Below are positions 40,785 through 53,680 of a DNA stretch of 64,000 nt, in pieces. The notes under the pieces were generated by a model that had not been told where the DNA came from, ran no database searches, and saw only the letters and a program-made list of their open reading frames with translations. Position numbers and translations under genes: made by a program. Origin of the DNA: Atherix ibis (lineage: Eukaryota; Arthropoda; Insecta; Diptera; Athericidae); the NCBI GenBank assembly GCA_958298945.1, contig OY282608.1:60922951-60986950 (forward strand), in the 5' to 3' direction. The number at the start of each line of letters is the position of its first letter. Within the stretch, counting starts at the first letter, position 1.

Positions 40785-43700
40785 CAACAAGCACACAAAC
40801 CAACAAACCAACAAACCAACAAGCCAACAAACCAACAAACCAACAAACCAACAAACCAACAAGCCAACAAGCCAACAAATCAACAAACCAACAAGCACAA
40901 AAACCAACAAACCAACAAGCCAACAAACCAACAAACCAACAAACCAAAAAACCAACAAACCAACAAACCAACAAACCAACAAACCAACAAACCAACAAAC
41001 CAACAAGCCAACAAACCAACAAACCAACAAACCAAGTAACCAAAAAGCTAACAAACTAACAAACCAACAAGCCAACAAGCCAACAAACCAACAAGCCAAC
41101 AAACCAACAAACCAACAAAGCAACAAGCCAACAAGCCAACAAACCAACAAACCAACAAGCCAACAAACCAACAAACCAACAAGCCAACAAGCCAACAAAC
41201 CAACACACAAACAAACCAAGTAACCAAAAAGCCAACAAACTAACAAACCAACAAACCAACAAGCCAACAAACCAACAAACCAACAAACCAACAAACCAAC
41301 AAGCCAACAAGCCAACAAACCAACAAACAAATAAACCAACAAGCCAACAAACCAACCAACCAACAAACCAACAAACATAAAAACCAACAAACCAACAAGC
41401 CAACAAGCCAACAAACCAACAAACTAACAAACCAACAAACCAACAAACTAACAAACCAACAAGCCAACAAACCAACAAACAAATGAACCAACAAACCAAC
41501 AAACCAACAAACCAACAAACTAACAAGCCAACAAACAAACAAACCAACAAACCAACAAACCAAGTAACCAAAAAGCCAACAAACTAACAAACCAACAAGC
41601 CAACAAGCCAACAAGCCAACAAGCCAACAAACCAATAACCCAACAAAGCAACAAGCCACAAGCCAACAAACCAACAAACCAACAAACCAACAAGCCAACA
41701 AACCAACAAACCAACAAGCCAACAAGCCAACAAACCAACAAACCAACAAACCAAGTAACCAAAAAGCCAACAAACTAACAAACCAATAAGCCAACAAGCC
41801 AACAAACCAACAAACCAACAAGCCAACAAGCCAACAAACCAACAAACCAACAAACCAACAAACCAAGAAACCAACAAACTAAGTAACCAACAAGCCAACA
41901 AACCAACAAACCAACAAGCCAACAAGCCAACAAACCAACAAACCAACATGCCAACAAACCAACAAACTAAGTAACCAACAAGCCAACAAACCAACAAACC
42001 AACAAACCAACATGCCAACAAACCAACAAACTAAGTAACCAACAAGCCAACAAATCAACAAACCAACAAGCCAACAATCCAACAAACCAACAAACCAACA
42101 AACCAACAAGCCAACAAACCAACAAGCCAACAAACCAACAAGCCAACAAACCAATAAACCAACAAGCCAACAATCCAACAAACCAACAAACCAACAAACT
42201 AACAAACCAACAAGCCTCCAAACCAATAAACCAACAAACCAAAAAATCAACAAACCAACAAACCAACAAACCAACAAACCAACAAACCAACAAACCAACA
42301 AACCAACAAGCCAACAAACCAACAAACCAACAAACCAACAAACCAAGTAACCAAAAAGCCAACAAAATAATAACCAACAAGCACACAAACCAACAAGCCA
42401 ACAAGCCAACAAACCAACAAACCAACAAAGCAACAAGCCAACAAACCAACAAACCAACAAAGCAACAAGCCAAGAAACCAACAAACCAACAAACCAACAA
42501 GCCAACAAGCCAACAAGCCAACAAACCAACAAACCAACAAACCAACAAACTAAGTAACCAACAAGCCAACAAACCAACAAACCAACAAGCTAACAAACCA
42601 ACAAACCAACAAACCAACAAGCCAACAAACCAACAAACCAACAAACCAACAAACTAACAAACCAACAAACCAACAAGCCAACAAGCCAACAAATCAACAA
42701 ACCAAAAAACCAACAAGCACACAAACCAACAAACCAACAAACCAACAAGCCAACAAGCCAACAAACCAACAAACCAACAAGCCAACAAACCAACAAAACA
42801 ACAAACCAACATGCCAACAAACCGACAAACTAAGTAACCAACAAGCCAACAAACCAAGAAACCAACAAACCAACAAGCCAACAAACCAACAAACCAACAA
42901 GCCAACAAGCCAACAAAACAACAAAACAACAAACCAACAAACCAACAAACAAATAAACCAACAAACCAAAAAACTAACAAACCAACAAACCAACAAACCA
43001 ACAAACCAACAAACCAACAAACTAACAAACCAACAAGCCAACAAGCCAACAAACCAACAAACCAACAAACCAACAAGCCAACAAACCAACAAGCCAACAA
43101 ACCAACAAACCAACAAACCAAGTAACCAACAAACCAAAAAACCAACAAGCCAACAAGCCAACAAACCAACAAACCAACAAACCAACAAACCAACAAACTA
43201 AGTAACCAACAAGCCAACAAACCAACAAACCAACAAGCCAACAAGCCAACAAACCAACAAACCAACAAACCAACAAACCAACAAGCCAACAAACCATCAA
43301 ACAAATAAACCAACAAACCAACAAACCAACAAACCAACAAACCAACAAACCAAAAAACCAATAAACCAACAAACCAACAAACCAACAAACCAACAAACCA
43401 ACAAACCAACAAACCAACAAACCAGCAAGCCAGCAAACCAACAAGCCAACAAACCAACAAACCAACAAACCAAGTAACCAAAAAGCCAACAAACTAACAA
43501 ACCAACAAGCCAACAAGCCAACAAACCAACAAACCAACAAAGCAACAAGCCAACAAGCCAACAAACCAACAAACCAACAAGCCAACAAACCAACAAACCA
43601 ACAAGCCAACAAGCCAACAAACCAACAAAACAACAAACCAACAAACCAACAAGCCAACCTACCAACAAACCAACAAACCAAAAAACCAACAAACCAAGTA

Positions 43701-45374
43701 ACCAAAAAGCCAACAAACTAACAAACCAACAAGCCAACAAACCAACAAGCCAACAAGCCAACAAGCCAACAAACCAACAAACCAACAAGCCAACAAACCA
43801 ACAAACCAACAAGCCAACAAGCCAACAAACCAATAAACCAACAAACCAACAAGCCAACAAACCAACAAACTAACAAACCAACAAGCCAACAAACCAACAA
43901 ACCAACAAACCAACAAACCAACAAACTAACAAACCAACAAGCCAACAAGCCAACAAACCAACAAACCAACAAGCCAACAAACTAACAAACCAACAAGCCA
44001 ACAAACCAACAAACCAACAAACCAACATGCCAACAAACCAACAAACAAAGTAACCAACAAGCCAACAAACCAACAAACCAACAAGCCAACAAGCCAACAA
44101 ACCAGGAAATCAACAAACCAACAAACCAACAAACCAAGTAACCAACAAACCAACCAACCATCAAACGAACGAAGCAATAAACCAACAAACCAACAAACCA
44201 ACAAGCCAACAAACCAACAAACAAATAAACCAACAAACCAACAAACAAATAAACCAACAAACCAACAAACCAACAAACCAACAAACCAACAAACCAACAA
44301 ACTAACAAACCAACAAGCCAACAAACCAACAAACCAACAAGCCAACAAACCAACATGCCAACAAACCAACAAACTAAGTAACCAACAAGCCAACAAACCA
44401 ACAAACCAATAAGCCAACAAACCAACAAACCAACAAACCAACAAGCCAACAAACCAACAAACAAATTAACCAACAAACCAACAAACCAACAAACCAACAA
44501 GCCAACAAACCAACAAACCAACAAGCCAACAAACCAACAAACCAACAAACCAACAAGCCAACAAGCCAACAAGCCAACAAACCAACAAACCAACAAGCCA
44601 ACAAACCAACAAACCAACAAACCAACATGCCAACAAACAAACAAACTAAGTAACCAATAAGCCAACAAACCAACAAACCAACATGCCAACAAACCAACAA
44701 ATTAAGTAACCAACAAGCCAACAAACCAACAAACCAACAAGCCAACAAGCCAACAAACCAACAAACCAACAAACCAACAAGCCAACAAACCAACAAGCCA
44801 ACAAACCAACAAACCAACAAGCCAACAAGCCAACAAACCAACAATCCAACAAACCAACAAGCCAACAAACCAACAAACCAACAAGCCAACAAACCAACAA
44901 ACCAACAAACCAACAAACCAACAAGCCAACAAGCCAACAAACCAACAAACCAACAAACCAAGAAACTAAGTAATCAACAAGCCAACAAACCAACAAACCA
45001 ACAAGCCAACAAACCAACAAACAAATAAACCAACAAACCAACAAACCAACAAACCAACAAACCAACAAGCCAACAAACCAACAAACCAACAAGCCAACCA
45101 GTTAACAAACCAACAAACCAAGTAACCAAAAAGCCAACAAACCAACAAACCAACAAACCAACAAACCAACAAACCAACAAGCCAACAAGCCAACAAACCA
45201 ACAAACCAACATGCCAACAAACCAACAAACTAAGTAACCAACAAACCAACAAGCCAACAAACCAACAAACCAACAAACCAAAAAACCAACAAACCAACAA
45301 ACCAACAAACCAACAAACCAACAAACCAACAAGCCAACAAACCAACAAACCAACAAACCAACAAACCAACAAGC
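40785..45374. repeat. 4.6 kb tandem duplication, copy 1
   Basis: Followed at once by a near-identical copy. Markers: GCACAC (40791 and 45381, offset 4590), AAGCACAAAAACC (40893 and 45483), AAGTAACC (41562 and 46144, offset 4582), AAAATAATAACC (42364 and 46954, offset 4590), AACTAAG (about 42549 and 47147, offset 4598) and CAGTTAAC (45099 and 49697, offset 4598). Only a few single-octamer steps separate the copies, and from about 42.55 to 45.18 kb the offset is constant. The - strand translations of 42654-43481 and 43982-44692 read the same as those of the second copy. The match ends near 45185, and the last about 190 bp differ. Confidence 0.9.
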
Positions 45375-48300
45375 CAACAAGCACACAAACCAACAAACCA
45401 ACAAACCAACAAGCCAACAAACCAACAAACCAACAAACCAACAAACCAACAAGCCAACAAGCCAACAAATCAACAAACCAACAAGCACAAAAACCAACAA
45501 ACCAACAAGCCAACAAACCAACAAACCAACAAACCAAAAAACCAACAAACCAACAAACCAACAAACCAACAAACCAACAAACCAACAAACCAACAAGCCA
45601 ACAAACCAACAAACCAACAAACCAAGTAACCAAAAAGCTAACAAACTAACAAACCAACAAGCCAACAAGCCAACAAACCAACAAGCCAACAAACCAACAA
45701 ACCAACAAAGCAACAAGCCAACAAGCCAACAAACCAACAAACCAACAAGCCAACAAACCAACAAACCAACAAGCCAACAAGCCAACAAACCAACACACAA
45801 ACAAACCAAGTAACCAAAAAGCCAACAAACTAACAAACCAACAAACCAACAAGCCAACAAACCAACAAACCAACAAACCAACAAGCCAACAAGCCAACAA
45901 ACCAACAAACAAATAAACCAACAAGCCAACAAACCAACCAACCAACAAACCAACAAACCAAAAAACCAACAAACCAACAAGCCAACAAGCCAACAAACCA
46001 ACAAACTAACAAACCAACAAACCAACAAACTAACAAACCAACAAGCCAACAAACCAACAAACAAATGAACCAACAAACCAACAAACCAACAAACCAACAA
46101 ACTAACAAGCCAACAAACCAACAAACCAACAAACCAACAAACCAAGTAACCAAAAAGCCAACAAACTAACAAACCAACAAGCCAACAAGCCAACAAGCCA
46201 ACAAGCCAACAAACCAATAACCCAACAAAGCAACAAGCCACAAGCCAACAAACCAACAAACCAACAAACCAACAAGCCAACAAACCAACAAACCAACAAG
46301 CCAACAAGCCAACAAACCAACAAACCAACAAACCAAGTAACCAAAAAGCCAACAAACTAACAAACCAATAAGCCAACAAGCCAACAAACCAACAAACCAA
46401 CAAGCCAACAAGCCAACAAACCAACAAACCAACAAACCAACAAACCAAGAAACCAACAAACTAAGTAACCAACAAGCCAACAAACCAACAAACCAACAAG
46501 CCAACAAGCCAACAAACCAACAAACCAACATGCCAACAAACCAACAAACTAAGTAACCAACAAGCCAACAAACCAACAAACCAACAAACCAACATGCCAA
46601 CAAACCAACAAACTAAGTAACCAACAAGCCAACAAATCAACAAACCAACAAGCCAACAATCCAACAAACCAACAAACCAACAAACCAACAAGCCAACAAA
46701 CCAACAAGCCAACAAACCAACAAGCCAACAAACCAATAAACCAACAAGCCAACAATCCAACAAACCAACAAACCAACAAACTAACAAACCAACAAGCCTC
46801 CAAACCAATAAACCAACAAACCAAAAAATCAACAAACCAACAAACCAACAAACCAACAAACCAACAAACCAACAAACCAACAAACCAACAAGCCAACAAA
46901 CCAACAAACCAACAAACCAACAAACCAACAAACCAAGTAACCAAAAAGCCAACAAAATAATAACCAACAAGCACACAAACCAACAAGCCAACAAGCCAAC
47001 AAACCAACAAACCAACAAAGCAACAAGCCAACAAACCAACAAACCAACAAAGCAACAAGCCAAGAAACCAACAAACCAACAAACCAACAAGCCAACAAGC
47101 CAACAAGCCAACAAACCAACAAACCAACAAACCAACAAACCAACAAACTAAGTAACCAACAAGCCAACAAACCAACAAACCAACAAGCTAACAAACCAAC
47201 AAACCAACAAACCAACAAGCCAACAAACCAACAAACCAACAAACCAACAAACTAACAAACCAACAAACCAACAAGCCAACAAGCCAACAAATCAACAAAC
47301 CAAAAAACCAACAAGCACACAAACCAACAAACCAACAAACCAACAAGCCAACAAGCCAACAAACCAACAAACCAACAAGCCAACAAACCAACAAAACAAC
47401 AAACCAACATGCCAACAAACCGACAAACTAAGTAACCAACAAGCCAACAAACCAAGAAACCAACAAACCAACAAGCCAACAAACCAACAAACCAACAAGC
47501 CAACAAGCCAACAAAACAACAAAACAACAAACCAACAAACCAACAAACAAATAAACCAACAAACCAAAAAACTAACAAACCAACAAACCAACAAACCAAC
47601 AAACCAACAAACCAACAAACTAACAAACCAACAAGCCAACAAGCCAACAAACCAACAAACCAACAAACCAACAAGCCAACAAACCAACAAGCCAACAAAC
47701 CAACAAACCAACAAACCAAGTAACCAACAAACCAAAAAACCAACAAGCCAACAAGCCAACAAACCAACAAACCAACAAACCAACAAACCAACAAACTAAG
47801 TAACCAACAAGCCAACAAACCAACAAACCAACAAGCCAACAAGCCAACAAACCAACAAACCAACAAACCAACAAACCAACAAGCCAACAAACCATCAAAC
47901 AAATAAACCAACAAACCAACAAACCAACAAACCAACAAACCAACAAACCAAAAAACCAATAAACCAACAAACCAACAAACCAACAAACCAACAAACCAAC
48001 AAACCAACAAACCAACAAACCAGCAAGCCAGCAAACCAACAAGCCAACAAACCAACAAACCAACAAACCAAGTAACCAAAAAGCCAACAAACTAACAAAC
48101 CAACAAGCCAACAAGCCAACAAACCAACAAACCAACAAAGCAACAAGCCAACAAGCCAACAAACCAACAAACCAACAAGCCAACAAACCAACAAACCAAC
48201 AAGCCAACAAGCCAACAAACCAACAAAACAACAAACCAACAAACCAACAAGCCAACCTACCAACAAACCAACAAACCAAAAAACCAACAAACCAAGTAAC

Positions 48301-49783
48301 CAAAAAGCCAACAAACTAACAAACCAACAAGCCAACAAACCAACAAGCCAACAAGCCAACAAGCCAACAAACCAACAAACCAACAAGCCAACAAACCAAC
48401 AAACCAACAAGCCAACAAGCCAACAAACCAATAAACCAACAAACCAACAAGCCAACAAACCAACAAACTAACAAACCAACAAGCCAACAAACCAACAAAC
48501 CAACAAACCAACAAACCAACAAACTAACAAACCAACAAGCCAACAAGCCAACAAACCAACAAACCAACAAGCCAACAAACTAACAAACCAACAAGCCAAC
48601 AAACCAACAAACCAACAAACCAACATGCCAACAAACCAACAAACAAAGTAACCAACAAGCCAACAAACCAACAAACCAACAAGCCAACAAGCCAACAAAC
48701 CAGGAAATCAACAAACCAACAAACCAACAAACCAAGTAACCAACAAACCAACCAACCATCAAACGAACGAAGCAATAAACCAACAAACCAACAAACCAAC
48801 AAGCCAACAAACCAACAAACAAATAAACCAACAAACCAACAAACAAATAAACCAACAAACCAACAAACCAACAAACCAACAAACCAACAAACCAACAAAC
48901 TAACAAACCAACAAGCCAACAAACCAACAAACCAACAAGCCAACAAACCAACATGCCAACAAACCAACAAACTAAGTAACCAACAAGCCAACAAACCAAC
49001 AAACCAATAAGCCAACAAACCAACAAACCAACAAACCAACAAGCCAACAAACCAACAAACAAATTAACCAACAAACCAACAAACCAACAAACCAACAAGC
49101 CAACAAACCAACAAACCAACAAGCCAACAAACCAACAAACCAACAAACCAACAAGCCAACAAGCCAACAAGCCAACAAACCAACAAACCAACAAGCCAAC
49201 AAACCAACAAACCAACAAACCAACATGCCAACAAACAAACAAACTAAGTAACCAATAAGCCAACAAACCAACAAACCAACATGCCAACAAACCAACAAAT
49301 TAAGTAACCAACAAGCCAACAAACCAACAAACCAACAAGCCAACAAGCCAACAAACCAACAAACCAACAAACCAACAAGCCAACAAACCAACAAGCCAAC
49401 AAACCAACAAACCAACAAGCCAACAAGCCAACAAACCAACAATCCAACAAACCAACAAGCCAACAAACCAACAAACCAACAAGCCAACAAACCAACAAAC
49501 CAACAAACCAACAAACCAACAAGCCAACAAGCCAACAAACCAACAAACCAACAAACCAAGAAACTAAGTAATCAACAAGCCAACAAACCAACAAACCAAC
49601 AAGCCAACAAACCAACAAACAAATAAACCAACAAACCAACAAACCAACAAACCAACAAACCAACAAGCCAACAAACCAACAAACCAACAAGCCAACCAGT
49701 TAACAAACCAACAAACCAAGTAACCAAAAAGCCAACAAACCAACAAACCAACAAACCAACAAACCAACAAACCAACAAGCCAA
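45375..49783. repeat. 4.6 kb tandem duplication, copy 2
   Basis: Second copy with all markers listed for copy 1, including CATCAAACGAACG at 48757 (44159 in copy 1). The 4598-bp offset is not a multiple of 8 because the unit itself contains several units of odd length, and these are shared by both copies. They therefore predate the duplication. The match ends near 49783. Confidence 0.9.
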
Positions 49784-51219
49784 CAAACCAACAAACCAAC
49801 AAACCAACAAACCAAGTAACCAAAAAGCCAACAAACTAACAAACCAACAAGCCAACAAACCAACAAGCCAACAAGCCAACAAACCAACAAACCAACAAAG
49901 CAACAAGCCAACAAACCAACAAACCAACAAGCCAACAAGCCAACAAACCAACAAACCAACAAACCAACAAGCCAACAAACCAACAAACCAACAAGCCAAC
50001 AAACCAACAAACCAAACAAACCAACAAGCCAACAAACCAACAAACCAAAAACCAAAAAACCAACAAACCAACAAACCAACAAACCAACAAACCAACAAGC
50101 CAACAAGCCAACAAACCAACAAACCAAAAAACCATCAAGCCAACAAACCAACAAGCCAACAAACCAACAAAACAACAAGCCAACAAGCCAACAAACTAAC
50201 AAGCCAACAAGCCAACAAACCAACAAACCAACAAACCAACAAACTAAGTAACCAACAAGCCAACAAACCAACAAACCAACAAGCTAACAAACCAACAAAC
50301 CAACAAACCAACAAGCCAACAAACCAACAAACCAACAAACCAACAAACCAACAAACCAACAAACCAACAAACCAACAAACCAACAAGCCAACAAGCCAAC
50401 AAATCAACAAACCAACAAACCAACAAGCACACAAACCAACAAGCCAACAAACTAACAAAACAACAAACCAACATGCCAACAAACCGACAAACTTAGTAAC
50501 CAACATGCCAACAAACCAACAAACCAACAAACCAACAAGCCAACAAACCAACAAACCAACAAGCCAACAAGCGAACAAAACAACAAACCAACAAACCAAC
50601 AAACAAATAAACCAACAAACCAAAAAACTAACAAACCAACAAACCAACAAACCAACAAACCAACAAACCAACAAACCAACAAACCAACAAACTAACAAAC
50701 CAACAAGCCAACAAGCCAACAAACCAACAAACCAACAAACCAACAAGCCAACAAACCAACAAGCCAACAAACCATCAAACCAACAAACCAAGTAACCAAC
50801 AAACCAAAAAATCATCAAATGAACAAAGCAACAAACCAACAAGCCCACAAGCCAACAAACCAACAAACTAAGTAACCAAAAAGCCAACAAACTAACAAAC
50901 CAACAAGCCAACAAACCAACAAACTAACAAACAAACAAACGAACTAACCAACAAACCAACAAGCCAACAAGCCAAAAAACCAACAAACCAACAAACCAAC
51001 AAACCACCAAACTAAGTAACCAACAAGCCAACAAACCAACAAACCAACAAGCCAACAAGCCAACAAACCAACAAACCAACAAGCCAACAAACCAACAAAC
51101 CAACAAACTAACAAACCAACAAACCAACAAACCAACAAACCAACAAACCAACAAGTTAACAAACCAACAAAAAAATAAACCAACAAACCAAAAAACCAAC
51201 AAACCAACAAACCAACAAA
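49784..51219. repeat. Satellite, mosaic of earlier blocks
   Basis: CCAAACAAACC at 50012 is followed by the AACCAAAAACCAAAAAACC variant that also follows CCAAACAAA at 33281 and 35681, so this part is a piece of the 2.4 kb repeat. From about 50.48 kb (CGACAAACTTAG, also at 38643) it follows 38.6-39.4 kb at an offset near 11.85 kb. No unique sequence. Confidence 0.75.
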
Positions 51220-52523
51220 CCAAGTAACCAACAAGCCAACAAACCAACAAACCAACAAACAAACAAGCCAACAAACCAACAAACCAACAAGCCAACAAAC
51301 CAACAAACCAACAAACCAACAAACCAAGTAACCAACAAGCCAACAAACCAACAAACTAAGTAACCAAAAAGCCAACAAACTAACAAACCAACAAGCCAAC
51401 CAACCAACAAACTAACAAACCAACAAACGAACTAACCAACAAACCAACAAGCCAACAAGCCAAAAAACTAACAAACCAACAAACCAACAAACCACCAAAC
51501 TAAGTAACCAACAAGCCAACAAACCAACAAACCAACAAGCCAACAAACCAACAAACCAACAAACCAACAAACCAAGTAACCAACAAGCCAACAAACCAAC
51601 AAACCAACAAACAAACAAGCCAACAAACCAACAAACCAACAAGCCAACAAACCAACAAACCAACAAACCAACAAGCCAAGTAACCAACAAGCCAACAAAC
51701 CAACAAACCAACAAACCAACAAACCAACAAACCAACAAACCAACAAGTTAACAAACCAACAAAAAAATAAACCAACAAACCAAAAAACCAACAAACCAAC
51801 AAACCAACAAACCAACAAACCAACAAACCAAGTAACCAACAAGCCAACAAACCAACAAACCAACAAACAAACAAGCCAACAAACCAACAAACCAACAAAC
51901 CAACAAGCCAACAAACCAACAAACCAACAAACCAAAAAACCAACAAACCAACAAACCAACAAACCAACAAACCAACAAACCAACAAACCAACAAGCGAAC
52001 AAACCAACAAACCAACAAACCAAGTAACCAAAAAGCTAACAAACTAACAAACCAACAAGCCAACAAGCCAACAAACCAACAACCCAACAAACCAACAAAC
52101 CAACAAAGCAACAAGCCAACAAGCCAACAAACCAACAAACCAACAAGCCAACAAACCAATAAACCAACAAGCCAACAAGCCAACAAACCAACACAACAAC
52201 AAACCAAGTAACCAAAAAGCCAACAAACTAACAAACCAACAAACCAACAAGCCAACAAGCCAACAAACCAACAAACCAACAAACCAACAAGCCAACAAGC
52301 CAACAAACCAACAAACAAATAAACCAACAAGCCAACAAACCAACCAACCAACAAACCAACAAACCAAAAAACCAACAAACCAACAAGCCAATAAGCCAAC
52401 AAACCAACAAGCCAACAAACCAACAAAGCAACAAGCCAACAAGCCAACAAACCAACAAGCCAACAAGCCAACAAACCAACAAACCAACAAACCAACAAAC
52501 CAACAAACCAACAAACCAACAAA
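51220..52523. repeat. 1.30 kb higher-order repeat, copy 1
   Basis: The tandem partner is at 52524-53680, offset 1304 bp (163 octamers): ACCACCAAAC at 51491 and 52795, TAACCAAAAAGCC at 51361 and 52665, AACAAAAAAATAAACC near 51759 and 53063. A later marker, CACAAC, is at 52192 and 53488 (1296 bp, one octamer less). The 108-residue - strand frames at 51412-51738 and 52716-53042 are nearly the same. After about 52376 the copies diverge. Confidence 0.86.
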
Positions 52524-53680
52524 CTAAGTAACCAACAAGCCAACAAACCAACAAACCAACAAACAAACAAGCCAACAAACCAACAAACCAACAAGCCAAC
52601 AAACCAACAAACCAACAAACCAACAAACCAAGTAACCAACAAGCCAACAAACCAACAAACTAAGTAACCAAAAAGCCAACAAACTAACAAACCAACAAGC
52701 CAACCAACCAACAAACTAACAAACCAACAAACGAACTAACCAACAAACCAACAAGCCAACAAGCCAAAAAACTAACAAACCAACAAACCAACAAACCACC
52801 AAACTAAGTAACCAACAAGCCAACAAACCAACAAACCAACAAGCCAACAAACCAACAAACCAACAAACCAACAAACCAAGTAACCAACAAGCCAACAAAC
52901 CAACAAACCAACAAACAAACAAGCCAACAAACCAACAAACCAACAAGCCAACAAACCAACAAACCAACAAACCAACAAACCAAGTAACCAACAAGCCAAC
53001 AAACCAACAAACCAACAAACCAACAAACCAACAAACCAACAAACCAACAAGTTAACAAACCAACAAAAAAATAAACCAACAAACCAAAAAACCAACAAAC
53101 CAACAAACCAACAAACCAACAAACCAACAAACCAAGTAACCAACAAGCCAACAAACCAACAAACCAACAAACAAACAAGCCAACAAACCAACAAACCAAC
53201 AAGCCAACAAACCAACAAACCAACAAACCAAAAAACCAACAAACCAACAAACCAACAAACCAACAAACCAACAAACCAACAAACCAACAAGCCAACAAAC
53301 CAACAAACCAACAAACCAAGTAACCAAAAAGCTAACAAACTAACAAACCAACAAGCCAACAAGCCAACAAACCAACAACCCAACAAACCAACAAACCAAC
53401 AAAGCAACAAGCCAACAAGCCAACAAACCAACAAACCAACAAGCCAACAAACCAACAAACCAACAAGCCAACAAGCCAACAAACCAACACAACAACAAAC
53501 CAAGTAACCAAAAAGCCAACAAACTAACAAACCAACAAACCAACAAGCCAACAAGCCAACAAACCAACAAACCAACAAACCAACAAGCCAACAAGCCAAC
53601 AAACCAACAAACAAATAAACCAACAAGCCAACAAACCAACCAACCAACAAACCAACAAACCAAAAAACCAACAAACCAAC
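52524..53680. repeat. 1.30 kb higher-order repeat, copy 2
   Basis: Second copy with the markers named for copy 1. One older member of the family lies at 39.0-39.5 kb, so the block expanded locally here after a larger segment had been copied. Confidence 0.85.
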
